NCBI GenBank assembly: GCA_905331475.1 | Contig: CAJNYU010003679.1 | Location: 83,865-147,864 of the forward strand | Direction of reading: 5' to 3' | From: Rotaria socialis | Taxonomy: Eukaryota; Rotifera; Eurotatoria; Philodinida; Philodinidae | Length of the DNA stretch: 64,000 nt | In this document: in pieces, positions 24,961-35,782 of the stretch | How the letters are laid out: each line of letters opens with the position of its first letter | How positions within the stretch are numbered: the first letter of the stretch is position 1 | Made by a program: the position numbers and the translations under genes | Notes under the pieces: generated by a model | Told to the model about the DNA's origin: nothing | Databases searched by the model: none | What the model saw: only the letters and a program-made list of their open reading frames with translations

Positions 24961-26010
24961 AAATACATATTGCTACTCGAGCTCGAAAAAAGAAGCTTCT
25001 AGGACTAGTGTTGATTATTATTTGTCTCGGTTTATGTACACTGGGAGCAATAATGACCTATAAACATTTTAACTGTAAGTTGATCTTTCATATGTTATAA
25101 ATTCGTGTAGATCTAGAAGGCATGATATTTTTCCTTCGAAGCAAATCGTCCGATTTCAACGTCAATCACAACTCAAACAACAAGTTTACCAAATACAATT
25201 AACACCAGGAGGAATGCCTTAAGTTCTTCGCCGCCTATTGTATCAACGGTAGATCCCGATGAAACAGAATATATGACATCAACTAATTCACCAGATATTA
25301 TTAACACTATGAACAATATCTTAAGTTCTTCACCACCTATTATAGCAACAAGAGATCCTGATAACATAGTAAAATGTAAGCTGTGTATCATTTACTTTCA
25401 AACTATAGGAAAACTTATTTTTAATCTTTTATTTTCAAGAAAAAAACTATTCTCTTAAGGAACCTATACAATATGTCACGAGTGGGCGTGCACTTGGTAA
25501 TGTACTCTATTTCAATCTTAATATGTTCTGTTTAAATGCTGGCTATGTTAGTCGAGTCAATTTTCGTCTATTTACAAAGTGGGAGGAGACTGTGCCGCTC
25601 TACTTATTTCTTATAACGGGATTTATGCTTGATTGTAAGATCTCACATCGATATGCCGTTTTTCCTGAAAAATATACTACAGAATGGCAAACGATAAACA
25701 TTCCTTCACAGACATTTCTTATAGGGTATGGAGAATTTTTAGCTCTTGGTATGCAAGATAGTAGTAACGCAACTCAAATTTACGCTGTTGAACCTACATC
25801 ATCTATCGGGATAATAGTAAGAAATATAAATGAAAATACAACGACGTTTGGGTCAACTGTTGATTTTGATGGTGTTCCTGCAATGAGTTTTTCCGTAGTT
25901 GAAGATGGTAAGAGTAAAATGTATTCATTGATTCTATGTCAACTTGTATTATATTTGCTTTTTTTTTAGAGAAGCCAACAACGAGGCGACTCGTACTTCC
26001 TCAATGGTAA
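24961..26010 (+). CDS. Incompletely resolved multi-exon gene, probable type II membrane or secreted protein
   Basis: Several coding-like blocks follow each other on the plus strand. At about 24975-25072 one encodes a basic stretch (ARKKK) followed by a hydrophobic segment (LLGLVLIIICLGLCTLGAIM), then a GTAAGT donor. 25145-25375 encodes a Ser/Thr/Pro-rich linker with an internal duplication (ALSSSPPIVSTVDPD and ILSSSPPIIATRDPD). 25447-25910 encodes a folded-looking domain (YVSRVNFRLFTKW, IPSQTFLIGYGEFLALGM) followed by a GTAAGA donor and a further short exon near 25970-26006. One join, around 25378-25450, gives a stop in my hands, and the first exon has no clear ATG. The gene is therefore either wrongly modelled here or damaged. 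No family is recognised. Confidence 0.4.
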
Positions 26011-26745
26011 TATGTACTATGTTTTATCTAATTATATCGAGAATTTTTCGAAATTGATATCTTTTTATTGTAATAAAAATCGCTTTACATACAATACGAG
26101 AAAATTTTCAACAAAAGTTGACCGAGTTTTAAAAATAAAGAAGTTGAATATCACCGGAAAATCCTTAAATTGAAAGAAAGTTAACACAAAAGAAGGTTTA
26201 TAAAACTAGCAATGATTGCAATCGAAATGATTTATAATAAATGGAATAAAATTGCTTTTATTTTCTCCACATAGAGACTTGATGAAATATTTTTTATTTT
26301 GATCGCAAAGTGTAATACTTTGAAATCTACACAACGAAATTTTAGAAGTCAACTTTGCAAAGTTAAGTTTGATTTCTGAATTAAAGAAGGGCATGTTCTT
26401 TGTAAATATGTAATCGCAAAATCTCTGAACTAAAATATGAATGTCATCATAGCTTCGACTGTTATACTATTATTATAAACTATTTGAAAATCCTATAGAG
26501 AGAACATTAATATAATGAGTGTCTAGATTATAGATTGATAAACAAGACTTCATCTGTTCACAATTTACAAAACAAACATTGATTTTAAAATTATTTGGTA
26601 TAGCTTTATCGAATAACAAAGAAACTGCGATGATATTAATAAATAAAAAGATTAATATTGTATTAAAATGTACAATGCAGAGAACTACTTTTCTGAAACT
26701 CACCCATATCTCAACTTCAAATTTTATAGTAATATAATGTTAACA

Positions 26746-27055
26746 GTAGGGGTGCAACGGTGACGATAACCGGTGTTACTCGATGCAGTTAAATCGTCTG
26801 TGTGTCAGCTCCACTATCAGCAATTATTAAGAAGATATCTGAAAAAAAGAGAATTGACCAGCGCCATTCATATCTTCTCAACTTAAAAGTTGGCCTTTGA
26901 ATAATTACATATTGTGATAGCTAAGGTGCTGTTGAAGCCATGAGCGAGTGGCAGTATTTGTTCCTATTAGCAACTAGTTCCAACCAGAGCTGGTTAAGTG
27001 CAACCGGTTACGGGTGGACGGTGAACCAGTGATTCACCGTCACCGTTGCATCTCT
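26746..27055. repeat. hAT-like MITE (about 310 bp)
   Basis: The ends form an inverted repeat: left TAGGGGTGCAACGGTGACG, right (complement) TAGAGATGCAACGGTGACG, two mismatches in 19. The interior is non-coding and contains further copies of ACCGGTT/GGTGAACC motifs. TAGGGGTG-type ends are typical of hAT-derived MITEs. I find no convincing 8-bp target duplication, so the family label is tentative. Confidence 0.5.
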
Positions 27056-27219
27056 AATTATAATTAATAGAATATAAAAAACAGATGCTCAATATGGATC
27101 TTGTGACGAATAAAAATGGAGATTCTCGACAGCTTAAAAGTTAGAATGTTCACTAGAAAATTCAATTGATTTTATTGAGTTGATCGAATAAAAAAATGAA
27201 TAGAAACGCAATTCTCAAA

Positions 27220-28218
27220 TTATGATGAGCGAAATGTTGCTGCAATCATAAGATGATCTGAAGGATGTGTTTCATCAGGATAAGATTCGCTAGAAGGATG
27301 ATCTGGTAATTCCAAAACTTTTTCTACCGTTAGGTGACCATTAAAAAATAAATAATCCAGTGTAGCACAAAAGCTTCCTGAGCTTGATGTATCAGCAAAA
27401 TTTGTATAAACTGGTTCCGATGCATTCTTCTCTCGATAGGCACTTTTAAATACGTGTTCAACATTAGGTCGAAAGAAAATTTCGTAATTACTCGATTTCG
27501 GTAAATTGCCACTAAGAGAATCTTCTTTTGTGAAAACCTTGTAACAAATATCCGATGGTGTTGCATTGAAGTCACCTGCTAGAATTACATCTTGACCATC
27601 TGCTAATTGAAACATCAAATCTTTGACAACCAAAGCATGAATTGCCATGACATCGGGTTCCTTGAACTTACAAGGCATATGGTACGTACCAATAAATATT
27701 GGTTTGTTATCGATAACTACTTGAATACAAAGCAAAGTATTAGATGTATTCATGGCAATTTCCCATGGATCGGATGCCGCTTCTATAAACTTATTCATAA
27801 CAAACTGGTAAAATTGCCATCCCCATGAGAGAAAATTTTCTTGTCTTTTAAGAGTTTTACTCATCGACCGTATCCTATCTCCCACTTTAACAATAGATAT
27901 TGAATTAATCTGCATAGAACTGGGTATTGCCATACCTACACCCATGTAATCATTTCCTCGTTTACCGTATAGATTATGAAAGAACGTATAATTTAATTGA
28001 CGAAAAAATAGTTCGACTTCAGGTAGAAGAGTCAAAGACAATTCTTGTAAACAAATTATTGTGTTTTCATGATGGATAATTTCTTGTTTTAGATGAGATT
28101 GAATTAATTTCCATCGATACTGAGTTTGAAGAAATTCACATTGACATTTAAAATACTGTTCCGGTTGATTAGCATAAATGGGCACTAGAATATTATATGA
28201 TACGACGCGAATGGTCAT
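27220..28218 (-). CDS. Endonuclease/exonuclease/phosphatase family protein (332 aa)
   Basis: A single-exon member of the EEP (DNase I/CCR4-nocturnin-like) superfamily of metal-dependent phosphodiesterases. I start it at the M of MTIRVVSYNILVP; 33 codons upstream are in frame but hydrophobic and not aligned with the fold. Visible landmarks are SYNILVP at residues 7-13 (metal-site Asn), IICLQEL near 60 (catalytic Glu), IGTYHMPC (His) near 177-184, AGDFNATPSD (Asp/Asn) near 213-222, and the terminal THPSDHLMIAATF (Asp/His pair) around 317-329. All key residues are present, so activity is expected. The motif layout is closest to CCR4/nocturnin/angel-type enzymes acting on RNA or nucleotides, but the substrate cannot be told. 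Confidence 0.8.
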   Translation of the reverse strand: MTIRVVSYNILVPIYANQPEQYFKCQCEFLQTQYRWKLIQSHLKQEIIHHENTIICLQELSLTLLPEVELFFRQLNYTFFHNLYGKRGNDYMGVGMAIPSSMQINSISIVKVGDRIRSMSKTLKRQENFLSWGWQFYQFVMNKFIEAASDPWEIAMNTSNTLLCIQVVIDNKPIFIGTYHMPCKFKEPDVMAIHALVVKDLMFQLADGQDVILAGDFNATPSDICYKVFTKEDSLSGNLPKSSNYEIFFRPNVEHVFKSAYREKNASEPVYTNFADTSSSGSFCATLDYLFFNGHLTVEKVLELPDHPSSESYPDETHPSDHLMIAATFRSS

Positions 28219-31200
28219 AGTAACGTTTCGAAACTGTATGTTCTTATTGCAGAGCAACACAAAAATCAAGCAATACGATGTAGAAGAGACTGTGTTATAT
28301 AGGAAGAAAAAGAACAATACACTCGCATGCGTTGCTTGAAAGAAAACAAATATTATGCAAGAATATTAAGCATATGGCAATCGCGCACTGATGTGACACA
28401 CCAAATGATAAATGAAAGTCAGCAAAACTTTCACAATTAATGGCAAAATGACGACAGCCGTATTGTCGATTATACCAACAACAAATGTTACTGTATAGCA
28501 AAAGGAACTATACGTACACAGAAAGCAAACAAGTGGACTAGTATAAAATTATCGCATAACGTAAACAGTGAACTAATCGGCTGATGTATAGAATATAACA
28601 GGATATAGCATGCGCTTACGTTAGTATTTTATACTTTTAATGTGAATGATTAGCACGATCGCTGAAGGGTTATTTTCTGCCTAGGCATGCAAAGTAATTT
28701 TATTTTGCCTTATAAACTATGAAATCTCCGATTTCAAAAAACAAGATTCTTTTATTTTTGCGAACAAAGAATTCTATATCATAAAAAGAAGGTTAACAGA
28801 AATTACGTTATAAATAGAAAAGTGAAAATAAATGAATGTTGACTTTAGACGATAGGCGTTTAAATATATTTGAATTAATTGAAAATGTTTGAATGCAAAT
28901 AAAAGACGTTATTTAAGCAAAAAACACAACCCATTTATTTCATTGTATTATGTAGCAACATGTTTTGCTTAGTTAACCCCATTGATAGAATCAATTGTCA
29001 TCAGTATCGAGTACTAGTATATTTAAAGAAAAGCGCTTCACGTGAAAAATGTTATAAACATCATTATCTTATCCTTTTCAGTATTAATAATGAACGCGCT
29101 ATGCCGACCTCATATAAAACAATCAATTCAGTGCAAATCAGTTTATATTTTCATCATCGACAAGCATCGGAGTTATTTTCTTTTCCACTGATCGAAATTA
29201 CATTGCTTTCTTCACATGAACAAATAATTTACAGGGATTATTTAAAGAACGAGTAACTTAGTCACCAATTTTCATTCATCAAAGAAGTATTTAATCAAGA
29301 ATATTGTACAGGCAATTCTAAGTTTGACGGAAATGAAAAAATGCAGGATACCCGAAACATCGCTTTGTCTAGAAAGAATTTGAATATGTCTCCGATAGCC
29401 GATCAGTTGGATTGATTTTTAAAATAACAAACATAAAGAATATTTCCGAATTTCAATTCATTTTGAACTTTAAAAAAAACAGTATATAGATTTTGCCTTA
29501 TATATTTTTTTATTTACAACGAAAACTTTTCTTGTTTCTGACAATCTACTGCAAACAACTTAAATACATAAAAACAAAATATGCCGACATGTCTACTACG
29601 TAGTTTCTTGATTTTATTTTCAGCCAGCGTCTTCATATCTAAATGTCCGTCTTCTATCAATTGTAGATCAAGCGATCAGTTTATTTTCTTCAACAATCAT
29701 CGTCCTCGTCGCCTCAATGCCACTCTGTGCCTCTGATCATGTTTAATAATAATAATATGAACAAGAGGACTATCTCTGTTCAAGCCAAAACCATCTATCC
29801 TGAGGTTGTAGATGCCCGTACGCTGTTGTCAAACACTTACTCGCAAGCATAGCCGCAATCTCTGTGATCAGTTTTTGTTCTCACGTCAATCCTTTCACAT
29901 TTTTTCAATTATTTTGTTTTCAGCATGAAAATATGACAAGCGGCTTCTTGTTGGAAGAAAAGGTAATAAACGGAACCCTCTTGCTATGACTTCCTATAGA
30001 AAATAAATGTATTATTTCTATAAGAAATACTGAACCAAATACCGAGATACAGTATAGAAATCAAATACACCAAACGTTTAAAACTGTTAGAAATGATCCT
30101 GACAACTGACATGAATTCTAGGGATAGGGTTTTTTCTTATCCTATGGTTCGATAATGGTTGAGCTATTATTAATGTATTGAAATCCGTATTGCTGTTGTA
30201 TTAATGAAAAAGCGTTTAAAATCTTTTGTGCCGTTCAAACGGCTTGAGTTAGGTTTATGTCTATACCACTGCTTATCCAAATGAATGGATGTGGGTGTGT
30301 TGATTGTCGTTGAAGAGAAGATACCGGAATCTATATTCGACACATCTAAGCTCACGCTAATGACAAAATGAAACGGTATGTCGAGTTCATTAAAGTGTAA
30401 CTTTTATTCTGCTACTCCAAAGGTATTTTTCTTGAATGTTACAGAGTGTCTCATAAAATCGTGCTCGAGAATTTATAGTAAGGAGACCCTGAAGCTCTAG
30501 AAAAAAAATAAATCAATTGCTTTATTTACAGAAGAAAAAGAAACAGTTTACTGTGAAAACGAGCATGATTTAGTTCTCACTCCTTCTGTTGACATGAAAT
30601 TTTATTCGAAAAGAAATTTTGTGGAAGAGATCTGAAACCAGAATTCAATGTTTTTTAAGCATAACTGTAAAAAAAATGCCGACGTCAAAATTTATAAAGA
30701 TTCACTGTGGATAAGCTCTCGTCACTAATACCTTCGAAAACCTGTGGACAGCATGTACATTTGGTCTCTATTCCTTTTGGTCTGTCTTATGTGAACTCAG
30801 ATTTTGGAAATTCATATACAGCTGCATAAGAGAGTACCAATAATCTGAAAGCGGATGTGCGTTAAGAGAACACGCTCACTATAACATCTCTATTTATGGA
30901 CTCTTTATTTGAAATTTTGTTCTGTCAGTTTTGGTTTTTGTATATAAATGCTCATGCACCTCGATAATTTGGCATGAACATGATGTTCGATTCTATGTTA
31001 TAATGACGATAAGATTGCATCCTATAATACCCAGTGAACTCCATACATTGCAGATGGACAAAAGTGATACTGAACGTATAAATTGTATTCAAATTGATTA
31101 ATGACAATTTGAGACTTGATTTAAATTTAGTTCGATTTTATGTTCACAAATGAGACAGTATTCTCTATACCCAATTTAAGCGGAATTCTATTAATTAAGT

Positions 31201-31330
31201 GTGAGTCATTTTCAAATAGGGCTCATAAATTAATATAATTGAAGTATTTCCCCAAAATTATCTTTGTACGCATTGTTTATTTGAAGCTTGGGTTGCGACA
31301 AACAGCAAATAAATATCGACTATCCTGGGT
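28219..31330. other. Long intergenic region
   Basis: About 3.1 kb with no confident gene. The frame 28960-29256 (98 codons) has ordinary composition but no recognisable features. A coding-like block near 29690-29854 reads FLQQSSSSSPQCH to LLSNTYSQA before a stop and might be an exon of an unidentified gene. GATGTGGGTGTG near 30287-30298 resembles a telomere repeat. Confidence 0.35.
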
Positions 31331-31910
31331 GTGATTCCACTTATTGTTGAACTTGAAAATCTAGCTGACGATGACGAAGTCGAAAGCATACCACAATATA
31401 TTCTTTTTAAATGTGCGAAACCTTTAAAGTTTCTTTCGATCGATGAACGCGAAGGCAACTCTCATCAGAAGTCTACACCAAAGAATCATGCCGACGCCTA
31501 TCGTCTTGTAGCTTAAATTAGAAAAGTTCATCTGAAAATCGGTGGTGTACTCGGTCGCAAAGGTTTTGTACGCGATGTATTCTCAATCGGCCATCAGTGG
31601 ACGATTTTAGTACGACAATATTACTCATTTATCGACTACTATGATAATCCAATCCTATCTAATATAGTTTTTAAACTGATTACCATGGTGATTTTGCACC
31701 TGCATATAATCGTGAACATAGTTCCGATGAAAATAAATTTACTTATATATTGAGACGCAAATTTTATCCACATTATCACGAATCGCTGTTGAACTTTCTT
31801 GGACGATGTTCATCCTACATGGAGCTCTAGGCGCTTATTATCGGCGATCTCACAGGAGAAAAACCACTTGTATTCATCGTTGTCTCAGGCTATCGAGACT
31901 GGCACAGATT
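31331..31910 (+). pseudogene. Decayed coding sequence, family unknown
   Basis: Coding-like blocks sit in different frames with stops between them: MIPLIVELENLADDDEVES (31331-31516), then KVHLKIGGVLGRKGFVRDV (from about 31528), then HGDFAPAYNREHSSDENK with RRKFYPHYHESLLNFLG (about 31686-31830), then ALIIGDLTGEKPLVFIVVSG (about 31829-31915). The junctions lack clear splice sites and at least two need frameshifts. I read it as a dead gene copy. The protein family is not recognised. Confidence 0.35.
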
Positions 31911-32618
31911 GTGCTAAAGCCCAACAGTTTAAAGGTTCATAGGACATTTCATCTTTGCTCAAAGGCAATAAGATTTATCTTATTTTTGAACGAATTGCTT
32001 TTTTTTAAGAACATGAAAGGACTAATCAAAATCAAAATATTTATCAATCATGTCTAATGCACTGGATATTGTGAAATAATTGATTAATAATATTACTACT
32101 ATTGACCTCAAATGAAAGATCGAAGCTTTACAGATGAATCAGTATGACGTTATTCTGGCAGAATTAAACTGCAATTTAGGACATTATTCTCTTTCTCATT
32201 CATTTGTTTTATACGATCAAATAATATGAGCAAGAGGGCAAAAAAATGTCATGATTCATTTCGAGTGCACACAAGAAATTTGTTTTTTCATAGTGGGAAA
32301 ATTTTCTATCTGATACAAATAAAAACATGATTTTTTCCAATGCAGTTTGGAATAGTTTAATGAGAGAGAGTCGATAGGATACGATAAGCACGATACTATA
32401 TAATGTATGCTACGTAAAACATGTTTGATCAACAAAAAGAACGAACTTTCAAAAAACCAGACTTCAGCTGTTGCTAATCGACATTTTTTTAATTTATTTA
32501 TTGTTTTGACCGACAAACACTCTTAAAGCAAGTATCGATTAATATATCTTGTTGTACATCACATCCCTATGGTTTTCATTATCGATTTAGATCTAGATTT
32601 TCGTTTAGATTAATAGAA
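31911..32618. other. Intergenic, upstream of the E2 cluster
   Basis: No gene seen. Overlapping minus-strand frames at 32209-32516 are AT-driven and unlikely to be coding. Confidence 0.4.
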
Positions 32619-33224
32619 ATGACAACATCGAACTTTGATGAATACGCTCGGACTCAGATAGATGAGTTAAAATTATTGGGTAGCGAAACGCATACATCAG
32701 TTATATTCAAACTCGACTCGGCATCATTTAATGAAGAAGCGAAAGAACATATTATAATTGGACGAATATTTCCGCATTCAGATATTTTTAAAGAGGGTGC
32801 ATTTCAAATTCAAATAAAAGTACCACCCTACTATCCATTAAATACACCAAAAGTAAAATTTATAACTCCTATCTATCATCCTAGTGTGAACAACGATGGT
32901 GAGTGAATAAATAAATACATTTTATTTGAAGAGTATATCTTATTTCAGGTGAGTTTCATCATGAATTATTATTGAAAACCGCCTGTTGGACTTCTAAAAC
33001 AACGTTGAAAGATATAGTCAAAGCTATTGTTGAGCGTATCGATGCAGCTGAAGTCTATTGTTTCAAAAACTGTGGTCTAGTGATTTTTTCTGTAGGACCT
33101 TTTTTGAGTAATATTATTTTTTCGATTGATTTTAGAAGTTGCTGAAGAGTATGTAAAAGATCGAATGGGATTCAATCGTAAGGCACTGGAAATGGTCAAA
33201 CAGTTTGCATTACCACGAAACTAG
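32619..33224 (+). CDS. UBC-fold (E2-like) protein 1, lacking the catalytic cysteine
   Basis: Ubiquitin-conjugating enzyme-fold protein, first of three tandem paralogues. Exons 32619-32898, 32949-33074 and 33136-33224, all phase 1, give 164 aa. The first two joins use GTGAGT...TTTCAG and GTCTAG...TTTTAG. E2 landmarks are present: GAFQIQIKVPPYYPLNTPKVKF (the YP..PP-like strand and loop) and ITPIYHPSV (the HPN-like motif, with Ser for Asn). The sequence then reads NNDGEFHHE where an active E2 has G.ICL, so the acceptor Cys is missing. It is probably an inactive UEV-type partner. The end VAEEYVKDRMGFNRK matches the second paralogue. Confidence 0.75.
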
Positions 33225-34254
33225 CGCAAAAATTCATTCATCATATACATATTGTTATTTTTGTTCACATAAATAAGACAATAATTCAAGTTCTAACAGT
33301 CAATAATATGAATAAAATTATGCTTGTAATAAGAAAAAACATAGACAAGCGAAAAATGTAAAATTCTAGCGTTGATTGTCGTGTTGTTTTTAGATTTTAT
33401 AATATTCGTATTTGTCTTGGTGCTTTACAATAGAAAGAGATGCATATTCAAGTAATAAAAAAGAAAAAGAAAAAATCCTCCCGATAGTTCTTTGCAAAAT
33501 TGAAAACATACATGATGCGCTCTCGCCGCCATTTTTTCTACATCAACAAACAATCAATAGTAATACCGATCATGAGTGTAGTTCTATTACTCATCTAACT
33601 AATCACGTTTCATATGAGTAATATGATGGGAACAAGTTGAAATTTTATCAGAGTAAACATCTCATTATAAATCATGAGCTGTCGGAAAAAACTCGATTGG
33701 TTTTTTCCAGATTCTACTGTAACGATTGCTTTGAGATACATCATGTTTTCTACCAAAAATAATAGTTACATTAATTTAGGTAATATAAAAGCTCAAAGCA
33801 TTTATTTGTTCGATATAGATACTAAAGAACGGAACGAAAATAATGACGAAAATATTTATGGTATCACCTTTATTTTTTCTACGAAAAACGACTCTCTGCA
33901 ATGTAGTAGAAATTTTAAAAAATAGCGACGAATGTGGCGACATTTTTTATTGAAGCCTTCACTGGTTAATTCCTTGGTTTATGACTCATGGTCACCATTC
34001 GTTACTTGCACAATCCGTTGTTTTTTTAGTGAAAAATCCAACAAAATAACAATTTTTTATTTTTCTCCCCTCTACATAAATTCCGCAGTTTTTTTCGCAT
34101 ATCTCCATTAGTTGAAATCTGTTTTGTCTAGGAAAAAAATAAGTTTGTTTTTTGATTTCATCTTTTTGAAAATACCTCTTCGTACTTTTTATTGAACGAT
34201 GTTTTAATCAAGCATTACTTTTTTTTAAAATTTATTTAGAATAAGAAAGAAAAA
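33225..34254. other. Spacer between E2-like paralogues 1 and 2
   Basis: About 1.0 kb. Frames at 33412-33621 and 33674-33925 are short, AT-rich and unlike any neighbour. I see no regulatory element that I can name. Confidence 0.4.
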
Positions 34255-34799
34255 ATGGCGGGCCCAGGAGGTAATAAACGTATTATGACTGAAGTGTCAC
34301 GATTACAAGCCTTAGCTTCAAATAATGATCCAGCAGGTCTTAAATTTCTTCTTGATAAATCACCTATGGACACTCCAGGATCAAATATAATTCTTGGAAG
34401 AATATTACCTCGATCAGCAATCTATAATCAGGCTGCATTTCAAATAGAATTAAAATTACCAAATGAATATCCATTTAAAGCCCCTGAAATTCGTTTTATT
34501 ACGCCCATTTATCATCCGAATGTGAATGAAGAAGGTAGAATATGTCTGGAAAAACTTAATTCACCCGAAGGATTCAAACCAGTAACACCATTAACCGATA
34601 TTGTCAAAGATGTCGTTGACCGTATTGATAATCCAGATGTTGACCATGCCCTTAACGCAGGTAAATTTAGTTTGTATTACAAATTCATTTTTAAATTCAT
34701 TTTTTTCAAGATATTGCTGCTGAATACATCAACAATAGATCAACATTCGATCGTAAAGCAACCGAACTGGTTAAAAAACATGGTTTACCAAAAACATAA
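34255..34799 (+). CDS. Ubiquitin-conjugating enzyme E2, paralogue 2 (catalytic Cys present)
   Basis: Active-type E2. Exon 1 (34255-34660) and exon 2 (34711-34799) are joined by a 50-nt intron in phase 1, giving 164 aa, a usual E2 length. Residues 3-8 (GPGGNK) precede the N-terminal helix. Then come FQIELKLPNEYPFKAPEIRF, ITPIYHPNV (an intact HPN motif) and EEGRICLEKL, with the catalytic Cys at about residue 99. The end AAEYINNRSTFDRKATELV matches the usual C-terminal helix of Ubc13/UBE2N-like enzymes. Without the splice the frame runs on into a spurious tail. Of the three paralogues this one keeps all the catalytic features. Confidence 0.85.
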
Positions 34800-35195
34800 A
34801 TTTAGATATTTTGAACTATTATAGACTTGATTTCTTCTTTTTTTTAATCATTTCTTACAAATAATTCTAATTAAATGCTTATCTGTGAAAAAGAAATTTA
34901 ATGTTTTGTTGTGTCGGCGTGTGCTTTCGTTTTTCTTCCCTCTATGCGAATCAGACATCAGTACTCTATTTTTACTGCTCTTGAATAAAAAATAAGAATA
35001 ATGTGATGTTGTCTTGTTTAGTTAATAATTCGTAAACTTCAAACGACATGAATATATCCTAGAAAATTTGAGATATCAATATTTTGTAATTCGACGTTGT
35101 ACAGTTTCACATTATCCGTTCGATAAATATATATGTTTAATCGAGCATGTTCTCAAGTTAGTTCTACTACAGTAACGCTAATCTTTGTCTTTTAG
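34800..35195. other. Spacer between E2-like paralogues 2 and 3
   Basis: About 0.4 kb, AT-rich, without a gene. The sequence CTTTGTCTTTTAG immediately before the next ATG looks like a splice acceptor, so an untranslated 5' exon of paralogue 3 may lie here. Confidence 0.4.
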
Positions 35196-35705
35196 ATGGT
35201 CTCCAAACATATACATTTGTTAAAAGATCTTGCGCTTATTGATGAATCATTTCAAACCAGTCATCTTTTTCGTATAAAGAAAAAAATTGATGCATCAACA
35301 TGTGATGCGATTCATGACTCTGATTTAACTCATCCAGTGTTTGTCTATACACCACAACAGGCTCCTTATATTGGTGGAGAATTCGAATTAGAAATAAGTT
35401 TGCCACTTGATTATCCATCAACAACACCTCGAGTAAAATTTCGTACGCAAATTTATAGTCCAATTGTTGACGAATCAGGTACGGTGTCATGTTTACCCAT
35501 ACTTCAACGTTGGCTGACGTATCCAATGAATTCGCGAAGTCTAAGTGATATACTCGCTGAAATCGATTATTATATAACACATTTAGAAGATGTCGATGAA
35601 CCACATCGTCCAACATTACTTACTGAATGGAAAAATGATCCCGTTTTGTTTATTAAAATAGCTGAACAACAAACAAAAGAATCAGCGAAATCACAAAAAC
35701 GATAA
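35196..35705 (+). CDS. UBC-fold (E2-like) protein 3, divergent active-site region
   Basis: Third tandem E2-like gene, 169 aa, a single coding exon. The fold is visible (FELEISLPLDYPSTTPRVKF, then RTQIYSPIV). The HPN motif is replaced by SPI, and the active-site region reads ESGTVSCLPIL, placing the Cys one residue later than in paralogue 2. The C-terminus (WKNDPVLFIKIAEQQTKES) is closer to the standard E2 end (W..DP..F...A) than in the other two copies. Activity is uncertain. The stop is only 77 bases from the VPS16 ATG, on the same strand. Confidence 0.75.
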   Translation: MVSKHIHLLKDLALIDESFQTSHLFRIKKKIDASTCDAIHDSDLTHPVFVYTPQQAPYIGGEFELEISLPLDYPSTTPRVKFRTQIYSPIVDESGTVSCLPILQRWLTYPMNSRSLSDILAEIDYYITHLEDVDEPHRPTLLTEWKNDPVLFIKIAEQQTKESAKSQKR

Positions 35706-35782
35706 AAATTGGAAAAAATAATTCCTTTTAGATTCTAGTCATTGTTTGATGTTGTTGTCTTGTATGTATTGTATATTTCTAG

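Noticed and set aside
28219-28317. N-terminal extension of the EEP protein (33 residues, hydrophobic)
   Set aside because: In frame, but outside the EEP fold and with a weak start; the ATG at 28218 directly precedes the first conserved strand.
35236-35616. 126-codon minus-strand frame opposite E2-like paralogue 3
   Set aside because: Mirror of a recognised coding frame; no features of its own.
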